Below, piece by piece: positions 9,664 through 19,017 of a DNA stretch of 35,951 nt. The notes beneath the pieces are model-generated. The model saw only the letters and a program-made list of their open reading frames with translations, searched no databases and was not told where the DNA came from. The stretch spans positions 1 to 35,951 of the forward strand of contig JASLMH010000031.1 in assembly GCA_030746635.1 (NCBI GenBank), given 5' to 3'. Position 1 is the stretch's first letter, and every line of letters begins with the position of its first letter. The DNA comes from Alphaproteobacteria bacterium (GTDB lineage Bacteria > Pseudomonadota > Alphaproteobacteria > GCA-2731375). The position numbers were made by a program, and so were the translations under genes.

Positions 9664-11153
9664 GCCTGGCGGCCTATGGCGAATTGGAACCGCGGTTCGC
9701 CCGGCTCAGCCATCTGGCCGGCGCCTCGGCGGTGTTGCATTGGGATCGGGCGGCGATGATGCCGCCGGGCGGCGCCGCCGCCCGGGCCGAGCAACTGGCC
9801 GCCCTGTCGGTGTTGCGGCACGAACTGCTTTGCCAGGCCGAGGTCGGGGAACTGCTGGACCGGGCGGAAGCCGATGCCGGCGATCTGGACGATTGGCAGG
9901 TCGCCAACCTGCGGGGGATGCGCTGGCGCTGGCGCCATGCCGTCGCCGTACCGGCCGAGTTGGTGGCGGCCCGCAGCAAGGCCGCCTCGGCCTGCGAAAT
10001 GGCCTGGCGCTCGGCCCGCGCGGCCGACGATTTCGCCATGCTGCGGGCGGATCTGGAAGGGGTGGTCGGCCTGACCCGCGAGGTGGCGGCGGCCAAGGCC
10101 GACTGGCTGGGCTGCGCCCCCTACGATGCCCTGTTGGACGGCTACGAACCGGCTGCCCGGGCCGCCGGGATTGATGCCTGCTTCGGCGAGCTGGAAGGAT
10201 TCCTGCCCGACCTGGTGGCGGCGGTCCTGGAAGCCCAGGCCGATCCACCGCCGATAACGGGGGAATTCCCAGCCGATCGGCAGCGGCGGCTGGGCCGCCA
10301 ACTGATGGCCGACCTTGGGTTTGATTTCGAGCACGGCCGCCTGGACGTCTCGCATCACCCCTTCACCGGCGGCGTGCCGGGCGACGTGCGGCTGACCACC
10401 CGGTACGAGGCGGCTGATCCCTTTGCCGGCCTGTTCGCCATCCTGCACGAATGCGGCCATGCCCTGTACGAGAACGGCCTGCCGGCCGACTGGCGGGGCC
10501 AGCCGGTGGGCGGCGCCATGGGCATGGCGGTGCATGAAAGCCAGTCGCTGATCATCGAGATGCAGCTTTGCCGGTCGGACGCCTACCTGGCTTACCTGGC
10601 GCCGCTGCTGGTCAATGCCTTCGGCGTCGACGGCCCCGCCTGGCGGCCGGACAACCTGTGCCGCCGGGTTCGCCGGGTGGCCCGCACGCCGATCCGGGTG
10701 ACCGCCGACGAGGTGACCTATCCCCTGCACGTCATTCTGCGCTACCGGCTGGAGCGGGCCATGCTGGCCGGCGATCTGCCCATCGCCGACCTGCCCGAGG
10801 CCTGGCGTGCCGGCCTGGCCGAGCTGCTGGACATCGTGCCCCCCGACGACGCCGACGGCTGCCTGCAGGACATTCACTGGATGGGCGGCGACTTCGGCTA
10901 TTTCCCGACCTATACCCTGGGCGCCATCGCCGCCGCCCAGTTGTATGAGACCCTGGATCAGGCGGAACCCGATCTGCCCATGGCCATTCGCCGGGGCGAT
11001 TTCCGCCCCCTGCTCGAATGGCTGCGGGCGGCGGTACACGGCTGGGGCAGCTATCACGCCAGCACCGATGAATTGCTGCACCGGGCCACGGGCCGGCCGC
11101 TCGATCCCGGCGCATTCCGCCGCCATCTCGAACGTCGTTATCTGGACAATTGA
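9660..11153 (+). CDS. M32 family (Taq-type) metallocarboxypeptidase
   Basis: Zinc carboxypeptidase that removes C-terminal residues from peptides in the cytosol. The 497-residue length matches the family. The HExxH zinc motif is HECGH at residues 263-267 in LHECGHALYENG, preceded by the family block DVRLTTRYE. The downstream GMAVHESQS holds the third ligand region. Family members usually have ESQSRLWEN here; this one has ESQSLIIEM, a mild divergence. GTG at 9660 overlaps the SURF1 stop (GTGA), so translation is probably coupled. Membership in an oxidase operon is unusual and no oxidase role is known; it may simply share the transcript. Confidence 0.93.
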   Translation: MSLAAYGELEPRFARLSHLAGASAVLHWDRAAMMPPGGAAARAEQLAALSVLRHELLCQAEVGELLDRAEADAGDLDDWQVANLRGMRWRWRHAVAVPAELVAARSKAASACEMAWRSARAADDFAMLRADLEGVVGLTREVAAAKADWLGCAPYDALLDGYEPAARAAGIDACFGELEGFLPDLVAAVLEAQADPPPITGEFPADRQRRLGRQLMADLGFDFEHGRLDVSHHPFTGGVPGDVRLTTRYEAADPFAGLFAILHECGHALYENGLPADWRGQPVGGAMGMAVHESQSLIIEMQLCRSDAYLAYLAPLLVNAFGVDGPAWRPDNLCRRVRRVARTPIRVTADEVTYPLHVILRYRLERAMLAGDLPIADLPEAWRAGLAELLDIVPPDDADGCLQDIHWMGGDFGYFPTYTLGAIAAAQLYETLDQAEPDLPMAIRRGDFRPLLEWLRAAVHGWGSYHASTDELLHRATGRPLDPGAFRRHLERRYLDN

Positions 11154-11216
11154 GCCGCCTTGCGTCCCGCCCGCAGCGCCGCTAGGTTGGCGCCCCACTT
11201 TCAGGGGTCACCTTCC

Positions 11217-12608
11217 GTGCACTACATCAGCACCCGCGGCCAAGCGCCCAACTTGGACTTTCAGGATGCCTTGCTGACCGGCTTGGCGCGAGACGGCGGG
11301 CTGTACGTGCCCGAGGTCTGGCCGCAATTGTCGGCGGATGATCTGCGGGCCCTGGCCGAAATGGACTATCCGGCCGCGGCGGCGCGTATCCTGGCGCCGT
11401 TCGCCGAGGGTATCGGGGTCGAACGATTGGCGGCGATGATCGACGAGGCCTACGCCGTTTTCGACGATCCAGGCGTGGTGCCCCTGCGGCCGATCGGCGA
11501 GGGCCAATGGCTGATGGAGTTGTTCCACGGCCCGACCCTGGCTTTCAAGGACGTGGCGATGCAGTTGCTCGGCCGGCTGTTCGACCACGTGCTGGAACAG
11601 CGCAATCAGCGGGTGACCATCGTCGGCGCCACCTCGGGCGACACCGGCTCCGCCGCCATCGAGGCCTGCCGCGACCACCAGGCGATCGATATCTTCATCC
11701 TGTATCCCGAGGGCCGGGTGTCGGAGGTACAGCGCCGGCAGATGACCACGGTGCTGTCCGACAACGTCCACAACATCGCCATCCAGGGCACCTTCGACGA
11801 TTGCCAGGCGCTGGTGAAGCAAATGTTCGACGACCTGGCATTCCGCGACGAGATCGCCATGTCGGCGGTCAATTCGATCAACTGGGCCCGGGTGGTCGCG
11901 CAGGTGGTCTATTACGTCACCTCGGCCGTCGCCCTGGGCGCCCCCGAAACGCCGGTCAGTTTCGTGGTGCCGACAGGCAATTTCGGCTGTGTTTTCGCCG
12001 GCTACGGGGCCGCCCGCATGGGCCTGCCGGTGCATCGCCTGGTGGTCGCCACCAACCGCAACGACATCCTGCACCGGTTCTTCCAGAGCGGCGAGTACCG
12101 CACCGACGGGGTGGTGGCGACGCAAAGTCCCAGCATGGATATTCAGGTGGCGAGCAATTTCGAGCGGTTGCTGTTCGATCTGGCCGAGCGCGACGGCGAG
12201 GTGGTCCGGGGCTATATGGACGGCTTGGCCAACGAGGGCGGTTTTCGGGTCGGCCGGGCCGAATTGGACCGGGCCCGCAAAATCTTCGATTCCCACCGGG
12301 TGGACGAGGAGACCACCACGGCGACGATCGCCGAATTGCACCGCGAAACCGGCATTCTGATCGATCCGCATACCGCGGTGGCCCTGCGCGCGGCCCGGGA
12401 TCTGGACCTGCCGGGACCGGTGGTGACCCTGGCCACGGCGCATCCCGCCAAGTTCCCCGAGGCGGTGGAACGGGCCTGCGGCGTGCGTCCTGAGTTGCCC
12501 GCCGCCCTGGCCGACATATATCAGCGCGAGGAACGCTACACCGTCCTGCCCAACGATCTGGCGCGGGTGCAGGCACACGTCCGGCAACACCGCCGGCAAG
12601 ACAAATAG
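11217..12608 (+). CDS. thrC: Threonine synthase
   Basis: PLP enzyme that converts O-phosphohomoserine to threonine, the last step of threonine synthesis. The product is 463 residues and begins with the family signature HYISTRGQAP. The PLP lysine is K111 in GPTLAFKDVAMQLLG, and the phosphate-binding ATSGDTGSAAIEA follows. The frame is open upstream to 11160. GTG 11217 was chosen because AGGGG lies nine bases upstream and the conserved N-terminus starts there. It is followed after 17 bases by the M16 peptidase gene, an adjacency often seen in alphaproteobacteria. Confidence 0.95.
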   Translation: MHYISTRGQAPNLDFQDALLTGLARDGGLYVPEVWPQLSADDLRALAEMDYPAAAARILAPFAEGIGVERLAAMIDEAYAVFDDPGVVPLRPIGEGQWLMELFHGPTLAFKDVAMQLLGRLFDHVLEQRNQRVTIVGATSGDTGSAAIEACRDHQAIDIFILYPEGRVSEVQRRQMTTVLSDNVHNIAIQGTFDDCQALVKQMFDDLAFRDEIAMSAVNSINWARVVAQVVYYVTSAVALGAPETPVSFVVPTGNFGCVFAGYGAARMGLPVHRLVVATNRNDILHRFFQSGEYRTDGVVATQSPSMDIQVASNFERLLFDLAERDGEVVRGYMDGLANEGGFRVGRAELDRARKIFDSHRVDEETTTATIAELHRETGILIDPHTAVALRAARDLDLPGPVVTLATAHPAKFPEAVERACGVRPELPAALADIYQREERYTVLPNDLARVQAHVRQHRRQDK

Positions 12609-12625
12609 CCGTCAAGGAAGGTTCC

Positions 12626-13891
12626 GTGTCCGTCGAGATCAGCACTTTGAAGAACGGCCTGCGGGTGGTTTCCGATGCCCGCCCCGGCTTTGAGACGGCG
12701 GCGGTCGGTGTCTGGGTGGACGCCGGTGCCCGCTATGAAAACCCGGACAACAACGGCGTCGCCCATATGCTGGAGCACATGGCCTTCAAGGGCACGAAAA
12801 GCCGCAGCGCCAGCGATATCGCGATCGAAATCGAAAGCGTCGGCGGCCACCTCAACGCCTATACCTCGCGCGAACACACCGCCTATTTCGCCCGGGTGTT
12901 GCGGGACGACGTGCCCCTCAGCGTCGATATCCTGGGCGATATCCTGCAGCGCTCCACCTTCGCGGAGGTCGAGTTGGCGCGCGAACGCACGGTGGTGATC
13001 CAGGAAATCGGCCAGTCCGAGGACACCCCCGACGACATCATTTTCGACCGCCTGCAGGAAGCGGCCTTTCCCGACCAGGCCCTGGGCCGGTCGATCCTCG
13101 GGCCGGCGGCGGGCATCACGGTGATGGCTCGGCAGACCCTGTTCGACTTCATGGCCGAACACTACGGTGGTGCTAGATTGTTGCTGTGCGCCGTCGGCGC
13201 GGTCGAGCATGAGGGGCTGCTGGCGTTGGCGGAAGCGCAGTTCGCGGACCTGCCGGCCGGCCGGGCCGGCAGCTTCGAGGTCGGCGATTTCGCCGGCGGC
13301 GATCGGCGCGACCTCCGCGACCTGGAACAGGTGCACATCGCCATGGCGCTGCCCGGGCTGCCCTACGAGGACGACGATTTCTATCCCCTGCAGGTGATGT
13401 CGACGGTTCTGGGCGGCGGCATGTCATCGCGGCTGTTCCAGGAAGTGCGGGAAAACAGGGGGTTGTGCTATTCGGTGTTCAGTTTCGCCTCGTCCTACAA
13501 GGATTGCGGCAGTTTCGGCGTCTATGCCGGCACCGGCGAGGAACAGATCGCCGAACTGGTGCCGGTCATCTGCGACGAGATGATGCGCCTGGCCGGTGAT
13601 GCCGGCGATGACGAGGTGGCGCGGGCGCGCAATCAGCTCAAGGCGGGCACCTTGATGTCGCTGGAAAACACCCCGGCGCGGGCCGAGCAGTTGGCCCGGC
13701 AGATGCTGATTTTCGGCCGGCCCATTCCGCTGTCGGAAATCACCGCCAAGATCGACGCCGTCGATGCCGCCGCGGTGCGGCGGGTGGCGGAACGGGTGGC
13801 CACCGCCGGAGCGCCGGCGCTGGCCGCCATGGGGCCAATCAGCGCCCTTGCCAGCCATGACGAGATCGCGGCAAGATTTAGCAAGGGATAA
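12626..13891 (+). CDS. M16 family zinc peptidase (mitochondrial processing peptidase-like)
   Basis: A 421-residue peptidase of the MPP-beta/PepR type. The inverted zinc motif HxxEH is HMLEH at residues 47-51, and the downstream acidic residues E120 and E127 in LARERTVVIQEIG complete the site, so it should be active. The C-terminal half contains the glycine-rich loop LGGGMSSRLFQEVRE and GLCYSV. Start GTG at 12626 has AAGGAAG five bases before it. Lies between threonine synthase and a RimJ-like acetyltransferase on the same strand. The bacterial substrate is not known; this lineage is regarded as the source of the mitochondrial presequence peptidase. Confidence 0.93.
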   Translation: MSVEISTLKNGLRVVSDARPGFETAAVGVWVDAGARYENPDNNGVAHMLEHMAFKGTKSRSASDIAIEIESVGGHLNAYTSREHTAYFARVLRDDVPLSVDILGDILQRSTFAEVELARERTVVIQEIGQSEDTPDDIIFDRLQEAAFPDQALGRSILGPAAGITVMARQTLFDFMAEHYGGARLLLCAVGAVEHEGLLALAEAQFADLPAGRAGSFEVGDFAGGDRRDLRDLEQVHIAMALPGLPYEDDDFYPLQVMSTVLGGGMSSRLFQEVRENRGLCYSVFSFASSYKDCGSFGVYAGTGEEQIAELVPVICDEMMRLAGDAGDDEVARARNQLKAGTLMSLENTPARAEQLARQMLIFGRPIPLSEITAKIDAVDAAAVRRVAERVATAGAPALAAMGPISALASHDEIAARFSKG

Positions 13892-13914
13892 GCAAGCAGC
13901 CACGGATCGCCCAA

Positions 13915-14511
13915 TTGTCAGCCTTCCTGCGTAATCCACCCTGGACCGGTAGTCCGCCGATCTTGCGCGGCGAACAGGTCTATCTGCGGGCGCCGCAACC
14001 GGGGGACTGGGCCGAATGGGCCCGCGTGCGTGCCGCCAGCCGTGAATTCCTGACGCCGTGGGAGCCGACCTGGGCCGAGGACGAATTGACCCGCAACGCC
14101 TTTCGCCGCCGGCTGCGCCGCTACGCCCGCGATGCCCGCGAGGGCTTTGGCTACGCCTTTTTCGTGTTTCACCGGCAAGACGATCGTCTCCTCGGCGGCG
14201 TTACCCTGTCCAACGTGCGCCGGGGCGTGACACAGTCCTGCTCGCTGGGCTATTGGATGGGCAAGCCGCATGCCGGCAAGGGTCTGATGCAGGACGCGGT
14301 GCGGACGGTGTTGGGTTTCGTGTTCGAAAATCTGGGGCTGCACCGCCTGGAGGCGGCCTGCCTGCCGAACAACGAAGCCTCGAAAACGGTGCTGCGCAAG
14401 GTGGGTTTCGAGGAAGAAGGCTATGCCCGGCAGTATCTGCGCATCAACGGCCGCTGGAGCGACCATTTGCTGTTCGCAATGTTGCATGGCGATCGCGACA
14501 AGCGGGGCTGA
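13915..14511 (+). CDS. RimJ/RimL-type GNAT N-acetyltransferase
   Basis: A 198-residue GNAT-fold protein likely to acetylate protein N-termini; RimJ acts on ribosomal protein S5 in E. coli. Typical segments are LRGEQVYLRAPQPGDW at the start of the fold, FLTPWEPTW, LGYWMGKPHAGKG (acetyl-CoA-binding loop), and LEAACLPNNEASKTVLRKVGF near the end. The most plausible start is TTG at 13915, 23 bases after the M16 peptidase stop. I see no good ribosome binding site, so translation may depend on the upstream gene. The exact substrate in this organism is unknown. Confidence 0.88.
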   Translation: MSAFLRNPPWTGSPPILRGEQVYLRAPQPGDWAEWARVRAASREFLTPWEPTWAEDELTRNAFRRRLRRYARDAREGFGYAFFVFHRQDDRLLGGVTLSNVRRGVTQSCSLGYWMGKPHAGKGLMQDAVRTVLGFVFENLGLHRLEAACLPNNEASKTVLRKVGFEEEGYARQYLRINGRWSDHLLFAMLHGDRDKRG

Positions 14512-14622
14512 GCCTGTTTCCGACCGATGCCATTCGCCGTCCGGGTCGCCCTTACCTCAATCGGACATGGGGTCTAGGCCGGGGGCGCCGGCTGGTCGGC
14601 GGCCGGGGCTGAGACGCCGGCG

Positions 14623-15612
14623 ATGACGAAGGGCGGCGATCAGGGCCGATTGGCCAAGGCGGTCGTGGGCGGCGACCGCCGGGCCCTGGCCCGCGCCATC
14701 ACCCTCGTCGAATCGACCCGGGCCGATCATCGCCGGCAGGCGGAGGCCCTGCTATCCAGCCTGGGTCCGGGCCGGGACGAGGCGATCCGCCTGGGCATCA
14801 CCGGCGCGCCGGGGGTTGGCAAATCAAGTTTCATCGAGACCTTCGGACAGCATTTGACCGGCCAGGGTCACAAGCTGGCGGTGCTGGCCGTCGACCCCTC
14901 CTCCTCGCGTACCGGCGGCTCGATCCTCGGCGACAAGACGCGGATGCCGGACCTGTCCCGGGATGCCAATGCCTTCATTCGGCCCTCGCCGGCCGGTGCC
15001 TCCCTGGGCGGCGTGGCCCGGCGTACACGCGACGTCATCCGGCTGGTCGAGGCGGCCGGCCACGACGTGGTGATCGTCGAAACGGTCGGTGTCGGCCAAT
15101 CGGAATACGCCGTGGCCGACATGGTCGATGTCTTCCTGCTGCTGGTCGCGCCGGGCGGCGGCGACGAGCTTCAGGGCATCAAGCGGGGCATCATGGAATT
15201 GGCCGATCTGTTGCTGGTCAACAAGGCCGACGGCGGTCTGTTGAAGGCCGCGCGCCATGCCGCCGCCGATTACGCCAGCGCCTTGAGCCTGATCCGGCCC
15301 AAGGCCAGTGGCTGGCGGCCGGAGGTGTTGCTGGTTTCGGCCCTGCGGCGCGAGGGCCTGGCGGAAGCCTGGGCGGCGGTGGGCCGGTTCCGGGCAGCCA
15401 TCGAACAGGCCGGCGGCTTGGCCCTCCACCGTGCCGGTCAGGCCCGGCGCTGGCTTTGGGAAGAGGTGGAGGAAAACCTGTTGGCGGCGCTGAAAAGCGA
15501 CCCGGCGATCGCCGCCCTGGCCGCCGAGATGGAGCGGAGGGCGGCGGCCGGCGAGATCACCCCCTCGGCCGCCGCCGCGGCGATCCTGGAGGCCTTCCTG
15601 AAGCGGGGCTAA
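14623..15612 (+). CDS. meaB: MeaB-type G3E GTPase (methylmalonyl-CoA mutase chaperone)
   Basis: P-loop GTPase (ArgK/MeaB family) that gates adenosylcobalamin loading and protects methylmalonyl-CoA mutase. The 329-residue product has Walker A GAPGVGKSS near residues 64-72, the switch region DPSSSRTGGSILGDKTRM, the aspartate/glutamate stretch VVIVETVGVGQSE, and the base-recognition NKAD. No mutase gene is in the window, so the partner is encoded elsewhere or is a related B12 enzyme. ATG 14623 lies 111 bases after the acetyltransferase, and a weak hairpin follows the stop. Confidence 0.93.
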   Translation: MTKGGDQGRLAKAVVGGDRRALARAITLVESTRADHRRQAEALLSSLGPGRDEAIRLGITGAPGVGKSSFIETFGQHLTGQGHKLAVLAVDPSSSRTGGSILGDKTRMPDLSRDANAFIRPSPAGASLGGVARRTRDVIRLVEAAGHDVVIVETVGVGQSEYAVADMVDVFLLLVAPGGGDELQGIKRGIMELADLLLVNKADGGLLKAARHAAADYASALSLIRPKASGWRPEVLLVSALRREGLAEAWAAVGRFRAAIEQAGGLALHRAGQARRWLWEEVEENLLAALKSDPAIAALAAEMERRAAAGEITPSAAAAAILEAFLKRG

Positions 15613-15617
15613 GGGCA

Positions 15618-15636
15618 GGCCGCCATCGTCGCGGCC
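15618..15636. terminator. Possible short terminator hairpin between meaB and ridA
   Basis: GGCCGC (15618-15623) and GCGGCC (15631-15636) form a 6-base-pair stem with a 7-base loop in the 33-base gap between two convergent genes. There is only a short GATTTC after it and no real U-tract, so efficiency is doubtful. Position is the main support. Confidence 0.25.
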
Positions 15637-15645
15637 GATTTCCGC

Positions 15646-16104
15646 TCAGGCGACCTCGACGATCATCTCGATCTCGACCGGGATCTGGAATGGCAGGGAG
15701 CCCATGCCCACGGCCGACCGGGCATGTCGGCCGGCCTCGCCGAACACCTCCATCATCAGGTCGGAGAAGCCATTGATGACCTTGGGATGTTCCTTGAAGT
15801 CGGCTTCCGCGTTGACCATGCCCAGCACCTTCACGATGCGCTTGACCTGATCAAGGCTGCCCAGTTCCGCCCGCATGGTGGCCAGCAGGTTGAGGCCGAC
15901 CAGCCGCGCCGCCTGTTGCCCCTGCTCGACGCTCAAGGCCCCGCCGACCTTGCCCTGCATCAGCGAATCGTCGAGATCGCGCGGCCCATGGCCCGAGAGA
16001 AACAACAGATCGCCCACCCGCACCGCGCCGACATAGTTGCCGACCGGCGTCGGTGCCGTCGGCAGTTCGATACCCAATTCCCGCAGTTTCGCCTCGGCGC
16101 TCAT
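15646..16104 (-). CDS. RidA/YjgF/YER057c family protein
   Basis: A 152-residue member of the RidA superfamily. Canonical RidA hydrolyses reactive enamine/imine intermediates released by PLP enzymes. The protein has the trimer-forming chorismate-mutase-like fold by homology. The family block VGDLLFLSGHGPRD and the C-terminal RSAVGMGSLPFQIPVEIEMIVEV are clear. The last part lacks the usual RxxV-ELP pattern with an arginine fixing the carboxylate in its typical place (ARSAVGMGSLP is the equivalent and retains one arginine), so it may be a non-canonical subgroup. The frame is open to 16212; ATG 16104 has a strong AAGGAG eight bases upstream. A hairpin abuts that site. Confidence 0.85.
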   Translation of the reverse strand: MSAEAKLRELGIELPTAPTPVGNYVGAVRVGDLLFLSGHGPRDLDDSLMQGKVGGALSVEQGQQAARLVGLNLLATMRAELGSLDQVKRIVKVLGMVNAEADFKEHPKVINGFSDLMMEVFGEAGRHARSAVGMGSLPFQIPVEIEMIVEVA

Positions 16105-16116
16105 GTCCCACTCCTT

Positions 16117-16162
16117 GGTTTGGCGGCTCGCAATAGGCGCCAGCCTATCACCTCCGCCAACC
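16117..16162 (-). promoter_or_regulatory. Two-stage hairpin abutting the ridA ribosome binding site
   Basis: Read on the minus strand, GGTTGGCGG pairs with CCGCCAAACC (one bulged A), and inside this ATAGGC pairs with GCCTAT around a TGGC loop (16133-16148). The 3' side of the outer stem ends directly before the AAGGAG of ridA. It also lies 29 bases after the stop of the upstream PAS gene. It could terminate or stabilise the upstream message, or tune ridA translation. Confidence 0.4.
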
Positions 16163-16190
16163 GGTGGCTGTCTATCAGTGCGGATTGACT

Positions 16191-16697
16191 TTAGTTGGTT
16201 GGGCGTGGCCAAAGCCGCCGGGCGACATCGTTCAGCCGGGAGTAGGTCAAAAGATCGCTGATCGTCCGGCGGTCCTCCGCCAGCGGCAGAACCAACCGTT
16301 CATAGTCGAAACCGAAACCGCTGCCGGTCAGATCGACGCGATAGTAGCGCGGCTCGGCCGCCGAAAGGGTTTCTTCCAGCTGTTGATGCACCGCGGCCGC
16401 CAAGGCCTCAGGCCTCAACTCCCGGACGCTCTTGCCGGTGAAATCTGGATGGATGTCATCGGCCAGTTTGGAGCCGAACAGGCGAAAGACGAAATCGCTA
16501 CCCGCTTCGACCACCGTCAGAATGCATAAATTGCCCAAATAGGGCCGCAGATCGACTGGGTCGATGTCGCGACGGGCGGGAAAATGCCGGTCGCCGCGCT
16601 TGGCGTGCCAATAGTCCGCAAGCTCCCGCACGTCGGCGGGTGCCTCGGAGAGGTCACACAAGGTCGATGTCGCGGTTACCGTCAATTCCCTCACCAT
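16191..16697 (-). CDS. PAS_5 family domain protein
   Basis: A 168-residue protein that consists of little more than one PAS-like domain of the PAS_5 family common in alphaproteobacteria. The recognisable pieces are LADYWHAKRGDRHFPARRDIDPVDLRPYLGNLCIL, FVFRLFGSKLADDIHPDFTGKSVREL, and a C-terminal YERLVLPLAEDRRTISDLL. No output domain (kinase, cyclase or DNA-binding) is fused. The ligand and partner are unknown; many relatives are uncharacterised. It diverges from dapF and lies 86 bases upstream of ridA on the same strand. Confidence 0.8.
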   Translation of the reverse strand: MVRELTVTATSTLCDLSEAPADVRELADYWHAKRGDRHFPARRDIDPVDLRPYLGNLCILTVVEAGSDFVFRLFGSKLADDIHPDFTGKSVRELRPEALAAAVHQQLEETLSAAEPRYYRVDLTGSGFGFDYERLVLPLAEDRRTISDLLTYSRLNDVARRLWPRPTN

Positions 16698-16909
16698 CGC
16701 GAACGCGTCCGGCCCGCCATGCCAGTGGTTTCCATGGTGGCCCGCGCCGATGAGCGCGCCAGGTAAACGAACGCCGCCCGGTTCCGCGCGGCAACCATGG
16801 GCCGAATTTGCGGGTTCGACTTCGCGCAGTGTTGTTCGGGATGGTTAAGATTACATGAATGCGTGCCGGCCGGCTGGACGCGCGACGGCGAATTGCCTAT
16901 ATCCGGCGG

Positions 16910-17773
16910 ATGAACGTCAAGGATGGTCAGCCGTTTCTGAAGATGCACGGGTTGGGCAACGACTTCGTCGTGCTCGATCTGCGGGGCACGTCGTTGCGCG
17001 TGGCACAATCGCTGGCCCGGGCGGTGGCGGACCGGCGCACCGGCGTCGGCTGTGATCAGGTGATCTCGGTGGAACCGTCCGACCGCGCCGATGCCTTCAT
17101 GCGGATTCACAACCCCGACGGCAGCGAGGCCGAGGCTTGCGGCAACGGCACCCGCTGCGTTGCCTCGCTGCTGTTCGCCGAGAACGGTACCGATCGCGCG
17201 GTGATCGAGACCCGGGCCGGCCTGCTGCGCGCCACGGCCGCCGCCGATGACCTGATCACCGTCGACATGGGCCCGGCCTATCTCGATTGGCGGGAAATCC
17301 CGCTGGCGGAGGAGGTGGACACTCTGCACCTGCCGTTGTCGGTGGGGCCGGCCAGCGCGCCGGTGTTGTCGGATCCCTGCGCCGTCGGCATGGGCAATCC
17401 GCACGCGGTGTTCTTCGTCGAGGACGTCGAGGCCATCGATCTGGCCACCATCGGCCCGATGTTGGAGAGCCATCCGCTGTTTCCGGAGCGGGCCAATATC
17501 GGCATCGTCCAGGTGCGCAGCCACGACGACATCCGCCTGCGGGTCTGGGAACGTGGCGCCGGGCTGACCCAGGCCTGCGGTTCCGGCGCCTGCGCCGCCC
17601 TGGTCGCCTGCCATCGCCGCGATCTGGCCGGACGGCGGGCCCAGGTGGAATTGAACGGCGGCCGGCTGGTCGTCGAATGGCGGGCCGACGACGGACATGT
17701 CCTGATGAGCGGACCCGTGGCGACAAGTTTTTCCGGTCTGCTGGACACCACATTGATGCGGGTGGCGGCATGA
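16910..17773 (+). CDS. dapF: Diaminopimelate epimerase
   Basis: Interconverts LL- and meso-diaminopimelate for lysine and peptidoglycan synthesis, without a cofactor, using two cysteines. Both are present: C77 in EACGNGTRC and C223 in QACGSGACA. The protein starts [21 protein letters not shown], typical of the family. The frame is open to 16859, but ATG 16910 gives the normal 287 residues. The ribosome binding site is weak (GGCGG immediately upstream). Its stop shares ATGA with the mtaB start. The 212 bases between this gene and the PAS gene hold their divergent promoters; I could not identify them with confidence. Confidence 0.96.
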   Translation: MNVKDGQPFLKMHGLGNDFVVLDLRGTSLRVAQSLARAVADRRTGVGCDQVISVEPSDRADAFMRIHNPDGSEAEACGNGTRCVASLLFAENGTDRAVIETRAGLLRATAAADDLITVDMGPAYLDWREIPLAEEVDTLHLPLSVGPASAPVLSDPCAVGMGNPHAVFFVEDVEAIDLATIGPMLESHPLFPERANIGIVQVRSHDDIRLRVWERGAGLTQACGSGACAALVACHRRDLAGRRAQVELNGGRLVVEWRADDGHVLMSGPVATSFSGLLDTTLMRVAA

Positions 17774-19017
17774 CCGGGGCGGAAGTGATCACCTTCGGTT
17801 GTCGGCTCAATAGCTACGAATCGGAGGTAGTGCGCGAGCAGGCCGCGCGCGCCGGCCTGGACGACGCCGTGATCATCAACACCTGCGCGGTTACCGGCGA
17901 GGCGGTGCGCCAAGCCCGGCAGGCGATCCGCAAGGCCCGGCGCCTCCGACCCGGGGCGAAGATCGTGGTCACCGGCTGCGCGGCCCAGTTGGCGCCCGAG
18001 ACCTTCGCCGCCATGGCCGAGGTCGACCGGGTGCTGGGCAATCAGGAAAAGCTGCGGCGGGAGAGTTTTTTGGCCGACCTGGTCGACGACATCCTGGTCG
18101 ACGACATCATGACCGCGCGCCAGGTCGCCGGCCACCTGGTGCCGGGCTTCGACGGCCGCACCCGCGCCTTCGTGCAGATCCAACAGGGTTGCGATCACCG
18201 CTGCACCTTTTGCGTCATTCCCTTCGCCCGCGGGCCCGCGCGATCGGTGCCCATGGGTGCCATCGTCAACCAGGTCCGGGCGCTGGTCGCCAACGGCTAT
18301 TGCGAGGTCGTGCTGACCGGCGTCGACATGACCGCCTATGGCGCCGATCTGCCCGGCCGGCCGGCCCTGGGGGAATTGGTGCGCCGGTTGTTGCGGGCGG
18401 TGCCGGAATTGCCGCGCCTGCGTCTGTCGTCGCTGGACGTGGTCGAGATCGACGCCGAATTGGAGCGGCTGCTGGGCGACGAAGGGCGGCTGATGCCGCA
18501 CCTTCATCTCAGCCTGCAATCCGGCGACGACCTAATCCTCAAGCGGATGAAGCGGCGCCATGCCCGGGCCGACGCGGTCGCCCTGTGCGACCGCCTGCGG
18601 GCGCGCCGGCCGGAGATGGTGTTCGGCGCCGACCTGATCGCCGGCTTTCCGACCGAGGGCGAGGCCCAATTCGGCAATACCCTGTCGCTGATCGACGATT
18701 GCGGCCTGACCTTTCTGCATGTCTTTCCCTATTCGGCACGGGCCGGCACGCCGGCGGCGCGCATGCCCCAGGTACCGGGTCCGGAACGCCGGCGGCGGGC
18801 GGCGCTGTTGCGGCGGCGGGGCGAGGCGGCATTGGCGGATTTCCTGACCTCGAGGGTCGGCCGCCGGGCCCGGGTCCTGGTGGAGCGCGCCGGCCAGGGC
18901 CGCTGCGAGCAATTCGCGGTCACCGACATCGCCGCCGATATTGCCGTCGGCGCCATCGTCGACGTCGAAATCGCCGCCGCGACCTCCGATCGACTGATTG
19001 GCCGGATCGCCGCATGA
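17770..19017 (+). CDS. mtaB: tRNA N6-threonylcarbamoyladenosine methylthiotransferase
   Basis: Radical-SAM methylthiotransferase that adds a methylthio group to t6A37 of tRNAs decoding ANN codons. The product is 415 residues. The N-terminal MTTase domain has the second-cluster cysteines in [17 protein letters not shown] and GCAAQ. The radical-SAM cluster is C141, C145 and C148 (CDHRCTFC). A C-terminal TRAM-like domain follows. GCRLN and NTC/VT patterns favour MtaB over MiaB or RimO. ATG 17770 overlaps the dapF stop, and its own stop overlaps the ftsY start, so the three genes form a tightly coupled operon. Confidence 0.93.
   Translation: MTGAEVITFGCRLNSYESEVVREQAARAGLDDAVIINTCAVTGEAVRQARQAIRKARRLRPGAKIVVTGCAAQLAPETFAAMAEVDRVLGNQEKLRRESFLADLVDDILVDDIMTARQVAGHLVPGFDGRTRAFVQIQQGCDHRCTFCVIPFARGPARSVPMGAIVNQVRALVANGYCEVVLTGVDMTAYGADLPGRPALGELVRRLLRAVPELPRLRLSSLDVVEIDAELERLLGDEGRLMPHLHLSLQSGDDLILKRMKRRHARADAVALCDRLRARRPEMVFGADLIAGFPTEGEAQFGNTLSLIDDCGLTFLHVFPYSARAGTPAARMPQVPGPERRRRAALLRRRGEAALADFLTSRVGRRARVLVERAGQGRCEQFAVTDIAADIAVGAIVDVEIAAATSDRLIGRIAA

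Noticed and set aside
14512..14622. GC-rich stretch between the acetyltransferase and meaB as a terminator or promoter
   Set aside because: Many short complementary GC words are present, but none makes a clean stem followed by a T-run, and no convincing promoter pair is visible.
16698..16909. Promoter pair TTGTTC and ATGAAT before dapF
   Set aside because: The -10 match is poor and other equally weak pairs exist in the same divergent gap.
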